Shown: positions 32,328 to 40,857 of the stretch, one piece after another
Numbering within the stretch: the first letter of the stretch is position 1
Layout: each line of letters starts with the position of its first letter
Origin: an uncultured Paracoccaceae bacterium
GTDB taxonomy: Bacteria; Pseudomonadota; Alphaproteobacteria; Rhodobacterales; Rhodobacteraceae
Direction: 5' to 3'
DNA length: 64,000 nt
NCBI GenBank assembly: GCA_947503965.1
Contig: CANNFU010000010.1
Coordinates: forward strand, 1-64,000
Made by a program: the position numbers and the translations under genes
The notes under the pieces: generated by a model
Database searches by the model: none
Told to the model about the DNA's origin: nothing
What the model saw: only the letters and a program-made list of their open reading frames with translations

Positions 32328-35258
32328 GTGCTTTCCATGTCGAATGTGTCCTCTGGTCACGCGTCCAGCGGATATTACAAAGCTGAAGGCTACTACCTCG
32401 AAGGCAGTAACGACGCTGAGAAATCTTCCCAGTTCTATGGCAAGGCCGCTGAAGAAGCTGGCCTCACCGATACGTTCTCCGATGACCGGTTTACCGCCAT
32501 TCTGGATGGCCAGACACCTGACGGCAGGACACTAGGCCGCTTTCGCGACGGCGAGCGCGAACACAGACCAGGCATTGATCTGACATTCTCCGCGCCAAAG
32601 GCGGTGTCGATTGCAGCCTTGGTTGGTGGCGACACGCGCATCCTCAAAGCACATACCGACGCCGTAAAAACTGCCTTGGACTATGCTGAGGCAAATCTTG
32701 TTCAAACTCGAAAATACGTCAACGGTCAGGTTCAGGTTGAGAAAGGTGGCAAAATCATTGCTGGCTTGTTTCAGCATGACACATCGCGCGCCCTGGACCC
32801 CCAGCTGCATACACATGCTGTCATCGCCAACATGATCAAGGATAGTTCCGGTCAGTTTCGGTCACTGTCAAACGAAGCGCTCTACAACGGTAAGATGCTG
32901 CTCGGCCAAATCTACCGTTCTGCCTTGGCTGGGAACCTTCAAGACCTCGGATACGAGACCAAGCCGCTCGACAAAGGTCTCTTCGATATTAAAGGGGTGC
33001 CTCAAGAGCTGGTCGATACATTCTCTAAACGTCGTGAGGAAATCGAACAGGCTCTCAAGGACAAAAACTACGAACCAACGGCGATTGCCAACTCCCTTGC
33101 CGCGTTAGCGACGCGTTCGGCAAAGAAACCAGTCCAACGATCGGAACTCCGCGCAGCTTGGGCTGCTGAGGTGAAGTCTCTCAATATTGACCTGCAGCAA
33201 GCGTTGAATGACGCCACCAAGAACGACCAGCCTTCCGCGACGTTCAGAGAGAAATCGGCAGCCGATGCTGTAGAGTTTGCGATTGCTCATCATTCCGAGC
33301 GCGAGGCGGTCTACTCACACAATGATCTGCTGATGACAGCTATGAAGTTCGCGCCAGGCGTTACTGAAAAGGCCGCGGCAACAGAACTCGGAGAATACGT
33401 CAAAGATCGCATCCTATATCCCGTCGATCTTAAAGAAGGTCGTTTCTATACTGATGTTGAGAACATCCGCCTTGAGTCCGAAAACAAGGATCTGATGCGC
33501 GCCGGTTTGAGGCGTGAGGTCTTAGACCTTCGCAACACGATGGAAAGAGCAACCCGCCGGACATCTGACGGCGTCATCTCACGAAAACTGGATCGGACAA
33601 CGTTAACCGACGGACAGAAAGATGCCGCCCGCATGGTCCTGTCGGCAAACTCGTATGTGACAGCTGTCCAAGGGTATGCGGGTACCGGCAAAACCTACAT
33701 GCTGGAAACGGCCCTTCGCATGGCACAGGCACGGGGCCACGAGATTGAAGGCCTGGCCCCGTCGCACAAAGCCGTCACTGCTCTCAACGATGCACTGCCT
33801 GTCGCATCCACAGTCGAGAGCGCGTTGGTTCGTCATGAGAACGGCGCAAACCTTGGCGATAAATCCAAAACCATCCTAGCTGTCGATGAAGCCTCGATGC
33901 TGTCCTCCGATTCAATGAACCGCGTGCTCAAGATGGCCGCGGCCCAAGGCTACGCCAAGGTTGTTCTGATTGGCGATGTCAAACAGCTCGAAGCCGTTGG
34001 CGCAGGATCTGCATTCCGCGCGCTTCAGGATGCCGGTATGCCAACCGCTCTCATGACAGATATTCAGCGGCAACGGACCGATGAGGGTCGGTCTGTCGTC
34101 CTCTCTGCGATCGCTGGCGATATCAAAACGGCAATGGCCGGCGTCAATCAACTGACAGAAGTTGGTGGTGGCAAACTGGACGACGTACGCTCTCAGATGG
34201 CGGCTACAATGGCCGATACTTTCATGGCTATGACGCCGGAACAACGCGCTGGCACCGGTCTGATCGTTCTCACCAACGCGCTGCGGAAGGATGTGAATGA
34301 ACAGATCCAGAGACAGCTTCGCAGTGCCAACCTCATTGGCAAAGACGCTGTGAAAGTCGCATCACTTGTACCCCGCAATTTCAGCCAGGCTGAAGCGAGA
34401 GAAGTCGGGAGTTATAAGGTTGGCGATATCGTCGTGTCGCCTGTCGCCTCGTCCCAATCTCCGATGACGGCAAACGTTCTCTACACGGTGACCAGTGTCT
34501 CTCGTGATGATCGAAAACTGACCCTTCAGTCCCCCGACAATGAGACCGTCTCAATCAATCTTGCGCATGGCAGTTCGGATGCCCGAAAGCTCGCGGTGTT
34601 CTCGGTCGACAAGCAGGACTTCCATGTTGGTGATGCCGTCAAGTTCAAGATCACTGATCGCGAACATGGCATCTTCAACTCAGCTGAAGGACACATCAAG
34701 TCGGTCGGCAAAGGCTCCTTCGATATCGTCACCAAGGACGGTGATACGATGGCCATTCCCACCGACAGCCTGGCCGCCCGAGGCATGCAGTTGGCCTACG
34801 CGTCCACAGCCCATGACTTCCAGGGAAGTACCGTGGATCGCGTTCTCTTGGCGATGTCGTCGGCTGAACAACTCACCACTCAAAAGAGCTTTTATGTCTC
34901 GCTATCCCGGATGCGCGACACCATCCACTTGGTGACCGATCGTGTCGACAAACTGGCTGCCACAATCGCCGATCAAACCGGCGAACGCATGAACGCATTG
35001 GAGGCGCTGGCCGCCCAACGCGACGAAGCAAAACCGGATGCCAAAACGCCCAATACGGAACGTGACGAAACCAGCAAAAACGAGCGCGATATTCAGGTCG
35101 GAAAACGCGACAAAAACCAGCCTGAAAAACCCGCCGAAAAAGAGCCCAAAGATCACGACCAGGATGACAAGTCGAAGGACGCTCAAATGAGCTTCGCAGA
35201 CCGCCTGATCGCGAGCATGACCCAAGACCAGAAACAGCGTGACGAACGCTCCCGATAG
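32328..35258 (+). CDS. traI: MobF-family relaxase-helicase (TraI-like)
   Basis: This 976-residue protein nicks oriT, binds covalently to the DNA 5' end and unwinds it. Near the N-terminus YYKAEGYYLEG gives the paired tyrosines (16/17 and 22/23). The histidine triad is LHTHAVIAN (about 158-166), with FQHDTSR before it. The helicase has Walker A GYAGTGKT (about 448), VDEASML (about 517) and later ASTAHDFQGSTVDRV. It is shorter than F TraI, so one helicase-like repeat and the C-terminal domain are reduced; the end is a charged Lys/Asp/Glu-rich tail. GTG 32328 follows GGGGGC; ATG 32337 is an alternative. Confidence 0.93.
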   Translation: MLSMSNVSSGHASSGYYKAEGYYLEGSNDAEKSSQFYGKAAEEAGLTDTFSDDRFTAILDGQTPDGRTLGRFRDGEREHRPGIDLTFSAPKAVSIAALVGGDTRILKAHTDAVKTALDYAEANLVQTRKYVNGQVQVEKGGKIIAGLFQHDTSRALDPQLHTHAVIANMIKDSSGQFRSLSNEALYNGKMLLGQIYRSALAGNLQDLGYETKPLDKGLFDIKGVPQELVDTFSKRREEIEQALKDKNYEPTAIANSLAALATRSAKKPVQRSELRAAWAAEVKSLNIDLQQALNDATKNDQPSATFREKSAADAVEFAIAHHSEREAVYSHNDLLMTAMKFAPGVTEKAAATELGEYVKDRILYPVDLKEGRFYTDVENIRLESENKDLMRAGLRREVLDLRNTMERATRRTSDGVISRKLDRTTLTDGQKDAARMVLSANSYVTAVQGYAGTGKTYMLETALRMAQARGHEIEGLAPSHKAVTALNDALPVASTVESALVRHENGANLGDKSKTILAVDEASMLSSDSMNRVLKMAAAQGYAKVVLIGDVKQLEAVGAGSAFRALQDAGMPTALMTDIQRQRTDEGRSVVLSAIAGDIKTAMAGVNQLTEVGGGKLDDVRSQMAATMADTFMAMTPEQRAGTGLIVLTNALRKDVNEQIQRQLRSANLIGKDAVKVASLVPRNFSQAEAREVGSYKVGDIVVSPVASSQSPMTANVLYTVTSVSRDDRKLTLQSPDNETVSINLAHGSSDARKLAVFSVDKQDFHVGDAVKFKITDREHGIFNSAEGHIKSVGKGSFDIVTKDGDTMAIPTDSLAARGMQLAYASTAHDFQGSTVDRVLLAMSSAEQLTTQKSFYVSLSRMRDTIHLVTDRVDKLAATIADQTGERMNALEALAAQRDEAKPDAKTPNTERDETSKNERDIQVGKRDKNQPEKPAEKEPKDHDQDDKSKDAQMSFADRLIASMTQDQKQRDERSR

Positions 35259-35269
35259 GAGACCAACCA

Positions 35270-35827
35270 ATGCCCAGCGACACAAAATCCGGCTACCGAA
35301 TCAAACTAGGACCGGTTGCGACCGACCTCCTCGACCGACTGTCTGAACAAACCCCTGCCGCCCTCGATCTCGAAGTTGCGCGCCTTCTTCAGACGACTGA
35401 TCGTGTGGCACATCTTGAAGCCCAAGCGGTCTCAAACGCGGAAACGGTGTCCCGCCTGGTCGAGATCAACAGCGCATTTTCCGCTGCACTCGGATCCACA
35501 TCGACATCCGTTTCAAACCTCACTGACATGATCGACCATCGTACACGCGAATTCGAAAAGCTGCTCATTCATATCAGCACCATGGTCGGCAGTCACCTCA
35601 GCGATGGCGACGAACGCGATCGCCTCCATACCCGTCTACAAGAAATTGAAAAAGATCTGGGCAAACAGATGTCCGCCCTTTCGTCGCTCGTGCAGGACCA
35701 GAACAAGTCCCGCCAGGTTCAGGTCCAAAATGCCATTGGCCGCGCTGAAGAGGAGCGACTGACAATCGCAGAACAAGAGACGGTCCTTACCAAACCCCAA
35801 CACGAACGCGCAGGAACGGAGCGATAA
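35270..35827 (+). CDS. Coiled-coil protein downstream of the relaxase
   Basis: This 185-residue protein is mostly helical with heptad-like stretches (about 45-180) and short polar N-terminus (MPSDTKSGYRIKLGPVATDLL). AGGAG eight bases before the ATG supports the start. It lies 12 bases after traI and just before the phased GTGCCAY box array, so it could be a relaxosome accessory or array-binding protein. That is inference; I recognise no family and no clear DNA-binding motif apart from a basic first 20 residues. Confidence 0.65.
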   Translation: MPSDTKSGYRIKLGPVATDLLDRLSEQTPAALDLEVARLLQTTDRVAHLEAQAVSNAETVSRLVEINSAFSAALGSTSTSVSNLTDMIDHRTREFEKLLIHISTMVGSHLSDGDERDRLHTRLQEIEKDLGKQMSALSSLVQDQNKSRQVQVQNAIGRAEEERLTIAEQETVLTKPQHERAGTER

Positions 35828-35863
35828 AATGACCTTACAGACCTTTCAGAATCCCCCAAATCG

Positions 35864-35923
35864 GTGCCATATCGTGCCATATGGCCTGCCACGCCGTGCC
35901 ACAACCGTGGCACAGAATGGCAC
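35864..35923. repeat. Phased array of six GTGCCAY boxes (candidate oriT or operator)
   Basis: Four boxes point one way, GTGCCAT 35864, GTGCCAT 35874, CTGCCAC 35886 and GTGCCAC 35896. Two point the other, GTGGCAC 35907 and ATGGCAC 35917. Spacings are 10, 12, 10, 11 and 10 bases, so all lie on one face of the helix. GTGCCAC/GTGGCAC form a 7-bp hairpin with a 4-base loop. AT-rich sequence follows (to about 35990). Arrays like this bind proteins cooperatively and occur at oriT, origins and partition sites. Confidence 0.6.
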
Positions 35924-36164
35924 GCAAAACCCTAAATCACTGATAACATACAATAAAAATAGACTGTACCACTCAAAACCGCCGTTCTCTGCTCAAAAAC
36001 CCCTTATTTTATTGAGCGAAACGCCCTTGCAGCTTCAGCTGCGTCAGGTGTGTCCTTCTGATCGGTCCTCTGGACCGAAACCCCATCTCCTCCCGCTTCT
36101 CATCCGCAACCTCTGCACCGCTGCTTCCAAAATCGCGCACCGGTTTGGGACTACCGCTCAGCTG

Positions 36165-36845
36165 ATGGCAATCACCACAGCCTTCGGTTCACCACTTGCA
36201 GCTGATGGCTGGGCACCTGTTTCAAGCGGTGCAGGTTGGTCCTCCGCTGACCGGTTCTCCCCGGCATCAGCTGCAGCGGCACAGACTGCTTCATCCCCTG
36301 AAGCAACGCGCCGGGTTGTGCCGTTCGTGCGCGCTGTTCAGCAAAGCCAAGGTCCACAGATGGACCGGCTTCTGACGCTGATCAGCCAAGCGGAGAGTCC
36401 AGTTCACGGATACGATAGCATCCATCACAAGGCGACAGTTCGGCCACCAAAGCCACCCAGTCAGATGACGATAGCAGAGATCGTCACATGGGTGCGCGCC
36501 ACTCCCGGCCAGCCTCATGCCATCGGGCGGAACCAGATCATTCCCGACACTTTCAACCGTGTCGTCCGCGCTTTGGGTTTGTCTGGCGGAACACTCTATG
36601 ATCGTCGCACGCAGGACATGATGGGCCGCTACCTGGTCGAAGAGGCTGGCTACTCTGATTTCATCAATGGACGGATCACCCGCGAGAAATTCATGGATCA
36701 GTTGGCAGCCGTTTGGGCTGGTCTACCGCTGGCCAATGGTCGGTCACATTATCACGGATATGCCGGCAATCGTGCCACGATTACGCGCGCTGAATACACA
36801 TCAGCCATGGCCGCAATTTTCCCAGTTCGGAGGGTGTCAAATTGA
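36165..36845 (+). CDS. Lysozyme-like muramidase (lambda-lysozyme type)
   Basis: The C-terminal 170 residues read LLTLISQAESP...GYDSI..., then QPHAIGRNQIIPDTFNRVV and GRYLVEEAGYSDF, resembling lambda-type lysozyme/endolysins with the presumed catalytic Glu in ISQAESP. A peptidoglycan hydrolase helps the transfer apparatus cross the wall. The frame stays open back to 35829, but that would overlap the box array and give an unlikely N-terminus. ATG 36165 or GTG 36048, either leading into a hydrophobic export-like stretch, is more plausible. The end overlaps the RseP-like gene. Confidence 0.7.
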   Translation: MAITTAFGSPLAADGWAPVSSGAGWSSADRFSPASAAAAQTASSPEATRRVVPFVRAVQQSQGPQMDRLLTLISQAESPVHGYDSIHHKATVRPPKPPSQMTIAEIVTWVRATPGQPHAIGRNQIIPDTFNRVVRALGLSGGTLYDRRTQDMMGRYLVEEAGYSDFINGRITREKFMDQLAAVWAGLPLANGRSHYHGYAGNRATITRAEYTSAMAAIFPVRRVSN

Positions 36846-38104
36846 TCGATATTCTTGCAGTCGTTTTAGGGGTCATTCTGACCTTTCTGATCGTCGTTGT
36901 GATCCATGAGCTGGGTCACTTTTTTGCGGCCCGAATGGTGGGGGTCAAACCGGAGATTTTCAGCGTCGGATTTGGCAAGCCAATCTGGTCCCGCAAAGAT
37001 CGGCATGGGATCATATGGCAGGTCTCGCGCATCCCGGCCGGTGGCTATGTCCGCTTCGTTGGTGACGAGAATGCTGCCTCACTTTCGTCCGTGCCTGACG
37101 GTCCAGTTGTTGCCGGGTCACTTAAGGCCGCGTCAAAATCGGCGCAGGCATTTGTCGCAATTGCCGGACCTCTGGCCAATGTCGTTTTTACGGTCGTCGC
37201 CTTGTCTGTGCTTCCGCTTATGTCAGGTGTCACATCCTACCCTTGGACCATCTCTAATCTGACAGTCACGACCGAAGCGAATGGTTTGCGCGTGGGTGAT
37301 CAACTGGTGACAATCGCGGGTGATGAAATTACCGCGACAGACACGCTGGCTGGACTCCTCAGTCGTTTGCCGGATGTTTCCGAGGTGGCATACCAGATCG
37401 AACGTGATGGCTCTGTAGGCGCCGAACTTGCACCTCGCCCTGACCTTCCGTTGATCGGCAATGTTGCGGATGGTTCAGCTGCAGCTGAAGCTGGCCTGCA
37501 GCCCGGCGACCTGCTCAAAACCATCGATGGCGAAACTGTCCATTCGTGGTCAGATCTTCAACGGGTCGTCTCTGCGTCAGACGGGCAGCTCATGGCTTTT
37601 GTCTATGATCGCAACGGTTCGGAAATGACAGCTCAGATCGCACCCCGCCAATCCAATGGCCGTTGGTTGATCGGTGTCGGCGGTCTTCCACTCTTCACGC
37701 TCGCAACCGAACGGCCCGGACTTGGTGAAGCTTTGCAATCTGGTGTCTCCCGCTCATGGGATTTGCTCACCAATCTGGTAACGGGTCTCGCCGGATCACT
37801 GACCGGCCAGAACGATAGCTGTGATCTTGATGGCCCGATCCAGATCGCCTCCGTTGCCGGTCAAGCCATCCAGCTCGGTCCGGAAACTTTCCTCCTGTTC
37901 TTGGCCATCATTTCACTCGGTCTCGGTGTCCTGAACCTCTTGCCGGTTCCCATCCTCGATGGTGGTCACCTGATGCTGCTCGGCTATGAGGGTGCGACTG
38001 GTAGACCTCTTGGCAAGAAGATGCAGGCCGTCCTGTTCATCGGCGGCGTCACGATCATCGTGTTCCTGATGCTGACAGCAACAGTGAACGATTTGACGTG
38101 TTGA
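36842..38104 (+). CDS. RseP-like M50 site-2 membrane metalloprotease
   Basis: This 420-residue protein has the zinc site HELGH (about 21-25) in the first membrane helix, GGYVRFVGDE near 60, PDZ domains (the second at about 195-275, PLIGNVADGSAAAEAGLQPGDL), and NLLPVPILDGGHL (about 366-378) with the second-site Asp. These are the RseP/S2P hallmarks. Such proteases cut transmembrane segments of anti-sigma factors and remnant signal peptides. It starts with TTG 36842 overlapping the muramidase stop, after GGAGGG. A second copy next to transfer genes suggests a role in pilin or lipoprotein processing, but this is inference. Confidence 0.85.
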   Translation: MIDILAVVLGVILTFLIVVVIHELGHFFAARMVGVKPEIFSVGFGKPIWSRKDRHGIIWQVSRIPAGGYVRFVGDENAASLSSVPDGPVVAGSLKAASKSAQAFVAIAGPLANVVFTVVALSVLPLMSGVTSYPWTISNLTVTTEANGLRVGDQLVTIAGDEITATDTLAGLLSRLPDVSEVAYQIERDGSVGAELAPRPDLPLIGNVADGSAAAEAGLQPGDLLKTIDGETVHSWSDLQRVVSASDGQLMAFVYDRNGSEMTAQIAPRQSNGRWLIGVGGLPLFTLATERPGLGEALQSGVSRSWDLLTNLVTGLAGSLTGQNDSCDLDGPIQIASVAGQAIQLGPETFLLFLAIISLGLGVLNLLPVPILDGGHLMLLGYEGATGRPLGKKMQAVLFIGGVTIIVFLMLTATVNDLTC

Positions 38105-38127
38105 AAGGATAGTCTCATTACTGATGA

Positions 38128-38544
38128 CTATTCGGTTCGCTTGACCTCTTGGGTCTTTCTGGCGCGGATAGCCTCGGCGAAACGCCCCGCCATGACTTTC
38201 ACGAACGCTTTCGAGAATGATCCGATCCCGGCGTGCGGCTCAAAGTAGAAGCTCGTTTCCATTTCGTCGCGGTTGTATTCATCGATGATGACCCACAACC
38301 GTTTGTATTCGGTCAGCCCGGCCCGGCGGATTTCTGTTGCCGGGATTTCCAATGCATTCTGATCAGCGAATGGTTCTGTGCCCGTGATGGGCAGCAGGTA
38401 GAGGCGTGTTGATTTCTGCGATACTGGCACAACCGCTGCCAAAGCCGTGGGCCTTGGTTTACGTCCGGTCTCTTCGCCGTCCAATGCTTCGCGCCTCCAC
38501 AGATAGGGATAGCGCCAAATATCTCCGATCTTTGGCTCAGTCAT
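38128..38544 (-). CDS. PemK/MazF-like toxin (putative)
   Basis: This 138-residue protein has the N-terminal KIGDIWRYPYLW...GRKPRPTALAAVV and a beta-rich body with RLYLLPITGTEP, an arrangement like PemK/MazF (PemK: G-D-I/V-W then R-P-x-L/V-V). It starts eight bases inside the end of the Phd-like gene, so the two are coupled as toxin and antitoxin. The enzyme would be an mRNA interferase stabilising the element. Catalytic residues cannot be assigned with certainty, so other growth-inhibitor folds remain possible. Confidence 0.65.
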   Translation of the reverse strand: MTEPKIGDIWRYPYLWRREALDGEETGRKPRPTALAAVVPVSQKSTRLYLLPITGTEPFADQNALEIPATEIRRAGLTEYKRLWVIIDEYNRDEMETSFYFEPHAGIGSFSKAFVKVMAGRFAEAIRARKTQEVKRTE

Positions 38545-38797
38545 CGCTTCTGATCACGTCGTCCAGAACCTGTAGCAATGCGTCCGCTTCGTCGTCTGGC
38601 GTTTGAGACGTTGCGCGCACAATGCGGGGATCGGCCCGCGATGTGAGGTCATCGAACATATCGCGCGGCATCAGGACAAACCGGGATGTGCCGTGATCAG
38701 ACAGGCTGACGGGGCCGCGCGATGCAGCCATCCATACATCGGTGGCCTTGCGGTTCATGGCCGTTTTCGGAAATTCGTCTACGATCTTGACTGGCAT
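38537..38797 (-). CDS. Phd/YefM-like antitoxin (putative)
   Basis: The 86-residue product starts MPVKIVDEFPKTAMNRKATDVW and carries GPVSLSDHGTSRFVLMP, the typical Phd/YefM pattern (a strand with G-P-V x-I/L-T/S-x-H/R-G followed by V-L-M/V). The C-terminal part is acidic and would wrap the toxin. GGAGG five bases before the ATG at 38797 sets the start. Upstream lies a double palindrome suited to autorepression. Confidence 0.75.
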   Translation of the reverse strand: MPVKIVDEFPKTAMNRKATDVWMAASRGPVSLSDHGTSRFVLMPRDMFDDLTSRADPRIVRATSQTPDDEADALLQVLDDVIRSDD

Positions 38798-38820
38798 GGG
38801 TGCCTCCATTGCGTAATAAA

Positions 38821-38841
38821 CGTAAATTACGTATTTTACGT
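38821..38841. promoter_or_regulatory. Overlapping palindromes upstream of the toxin-antitoxin genes
   Basis: CGTAAATTACG (38821-38831) is a perfect palindrome about a central A, and ACGTATTTTACGT (38829-38841) is a second one sharing three bases. They lie 24 bases upstream of the antitoxin start in the short gap before the next gene, where the antitoxin or toxin-antitoxin complex would autoregulate. Confidence 0.6.
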
Positions 38842-38848
38842 GTCACTG

Positions 38849-39382
38849 TCAAGGATCATCTTGCTGATCCCGGGCTCTTGCAACCACGCCATCTTCGGTG
38901 ATGGCCGCAATGCTGTCGTCCGTCCGGCGCGATAACTCCACGCCGTCTCCTGACATCAGTGCATCGACAAACTCAGTTTTCTTCAGAACTGCGCCGTCAC
39001 CCTCGATGTAGGTTGTTGCGCTTGCGTCTTCGTGGCTGATCGACCCGTCGTGCTTAATGCGGATGCGGACGCCATTGACGCAGACGGCGATTTCGTCCTC
39101 GGTCACAATGATGCCTTCCCACGCAAAGCCCTCGTCCCGTCGAACGACAATCTGTTCCGGGCGTAGTTTGATCTGTACGTCGCGGCCATGTGTCTTGTCA
39201 TCAGCGGTCAGTTGCAGGAACACCTCTTGCTTACCCTCATCGGGGTGGATGCTGGCTTTGCCATTCTTGGGTGGCCAGACCTTCGGATGTTCGCGGATAT
39301 TGCCATCCTGATCGGTGTGAAACCCGATGTAGAGCTGCGCCGATTTCCAAACACGCTTTGCCGTTTTTGCGATCTTGCTCAT
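38849..39382 (-). CDS. Conserved-looking hypothetical protein
   Basis: A 177-residue protein beginning MSKIAKTAKRVWKSAQLYIG. It is beta-rich with KLRPEQIVVRRDEGFAWEGI and VNGVRIRIKHDGSISHEDASATTY, resembling plasmid proteins of unknown role. GGGGAG five bases before the ATG supports the start; the 24 residues upstream lack a site. It lies at the end of the leftward gene run. No catalytic motif is visible. Confidence 0.6.
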   Translation of the reverse strand: MSKIAKTAKRVWKSAQLYIGFHTDQDGNIREHPKVWPPKNGKASIHPDEGKQEVFLQLTADDKTHGRDVQIKLRPEQIVVRRDEGFAWEGIIVTEDEIAVCVNGVRIRIKHDGSISHEDASATTYIEGDGAVLKKTEFVDALMSGDGVELSRRTDDSIAAITEDGVVARARDQQDDP

Positions 39383-39528
39383 TTTGCTCCCCTTGGGCCT
39401 GCCGGTTGTTGAAACGTCGCTCTTAACTTGCTCTTGCTGTCTCACCCTCCGCAAGGGGTGCGACGTGGACGCGTACTTAGCGCCGTGTCATGCAACGCCA
39501 GATGCCATCCGCTTGGAAGGCCCTTTCA

Positions 39529-39868
39529 AACAGGCCATGGAAACGGCCTGTTCTGCGCTGCCATGTGCCGCTTGTTCCCCTTTCCCGCGTTTTTCCGGCG
39601 CAGAGGGGGGCCGGTAAAAGATGACCCGTGCTGATTCAGGCTGGCGGACACCCGCAGGGCCGGAACGCAGAGGAGGACCGCGCCCCGCGCGGTTGGGAGC
39701 CAGACTGAATCTGCTAAGGGAAATCGCCGGCCACCCGATAGACGGAAATCAAGCACAGCCGCCCTCTGGGCGGCGACGCGACAACCAAATATCGTCAGAT
39801 TTGCGAGAGCGTCAGCGGAGGCAAATCTGTCTTGCGCACATGCTCGATCCTTGCACTTGGCAAGGATC
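39529..39868. other. Hairpin-rich non-coding region (candidate oriT or single-stranded promoter)
   Basis: The gap 39383-39969 has no credible gene but a series of strong stems: AACAGGCC/GGCCTGTT 39529-39552; GATTCAGGCTGGC (39633-39645) with GCCAGACTGAATC (39699-39711), enclosing GCGG/CCGC and ACCGCGC/GCGCGGT (39677-39693); GCCGCCC-TCT-GGGCGGC 39758-39774; CAGATTTGC/GCAAATCTG 39796-39829; GATCCTTGC/GCAAGGATC 39846-39868. The second set makes a three-way junction. Such density suggests a site that works as folded single-stranded DNA or RNA. Confidence 0.5.
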
Positions 39869-39927
39869 TTCCACTGAATTCATCAGTCCATGACATCGCC
39901 GACTGACACTGCAATTGATTTGCAACA

Positions 39928-39959
39928 TAAAAATGGACGGCCCCTCTAGAGGACCGTCC
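39928..39959 (-). terminator. Rho-independent terminator after the SLOG gene
   Basis: On the minus strand GGACGG...CCGTCC (39935-39959), with inner CCTCTAGAGG pairing, is followed by ATTTTTATG. It lies just 10-40 bases past the stop of the gene at 39970, in the right place for termination. Confidence 0.75.
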
Positions 39960-39969
39960 GATCTTCTGT

Positions 39970-40857
39970 TCACGCAATGTCGAAGTGACCGACCTTGATG
40001 CGCTTGGCTTCGGCTTTTTGACCAAGGCTCATCGCGACCCCATGGCCCCCAAAGATCAAGACACCGATTGGCTTTGCCGCGATGATCGCATCATTGGCTT
40101 TGAATGGGGCAGCTTTCCCATGTCCCTGCCAGTTCGGGCGGAACAGGATCTGGCGGACCTTGTTGTTGCGGGCCCATGTGGCTGCAATGCGCTCTACGCC
40201 TTTGCCGTGACCCTTGTGGCAAAGCACCATCAGCGGATGTTTTGCGAATGTCTGATCAAGGATGCGGTAGATCTCGCGGCAGTCCTTAGCGTCTGCATCG
40301 CCCGTGATCGCAATTCTTGGTCCCTCGACCGTGTTGCGATCGGCTTGCTCGCGGTCGTGCCGGTTGAGAAGCTCTTTCGCTTCGAAAACCGCACCCGTCG
40401 CCTGGGCATCTTTCGTTGTGCGGCTGCCCGTGACGGGCGTATAAGCCGTGCCGGTCTCGATTTCGTAGCACTGGGCGGCTTTTTCAGCCATGACCTTCAG
40501 CGCTTCAGCTTTCTCCCAAAGTGTCTCAAACCGGCTGGTCGTTTTTTCCAACTCCATCTCAGCGACCTCAGAACCATCTTGCGCTTCGATCAACCCTTGG
40601 ATTTGGCGCTTGTGCCTGTCTGCTTGCCCTGCCAGCGCCGTCGCGCGGCGCTGTAGCAATGTGGCCAGACCATGTGCCAAGGCTTCAATCTCGGACGCAA
40701 GGCCAGTACCCTGCAGCCCGCCGATCAATGTCTCGAAGGTTTCCAGAACGATTTTATCCCGGAGCTCGTCATCATTCGGGATGATCAGATCATCGGTGCC
40801 ATTTTCTGTGAGGCCAAAGAGTTCAATCGCGTCATATGTTGTTGTTTGGTCAAGCAT
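39970..40857 (-). CDS. SLOG/DUF2493-domain protein
   Basis: This 295-residue protein has a long helical N-terminal half and a C-terminal Rossmann-like domain: PRIAITGDADAKD, MVLCHKGHGKGVERIAATWA and a GVLIFGGHG-type end. These match DUF2493 in the SLOG superfamily, whose members are thought to bind nucleotide ligands and occur near conjugation and defence genes. AAGGAG precedes the start at 40857. The gene reads toward the tra region like most in this leading-like segment. A strong terminator follows. Confidence 0.75.
   Translation of the reverse strand: MLDQTTTYDAIELFGLTENGTDDLIIPNDDELRDKIVLETFETLIGGLQGTGLASEIEALAHGLATLLQRRATALAGQADRHKRQIQGLIEAQDGSEVAEMELEKTTSRFETLWEKAEALKVMAEKAAQCYEIETGTAYTPVTGSRTTKDAQATGAVFEAKELLNRHDREQADRNTVEGPRIAITGDADAKDCREIYRILDQTFAKHPLMVLCHKGHGKGVERIAATWARNNKVRQILFRPNWQGHGKAAPFKANDAIIAAKPIGVLIFGGHGVAMSLGQKAEAKRIKVGHFDIA

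Noticed and set aside
35829..36164. N-terminal extension of the muramidase
   Set aside because: It runs through the phased box array and AT-rich sequence, and gives a motif-free N-terminus; a later start is preferred.
39526..39756. Minus-strand open frame of 76 codons in the hairpin-rich gap
   Set aside because: Low-complexity Arg/Pro-rich product over strong inverted repeats; no ribosome site, so it is probably open by chance.
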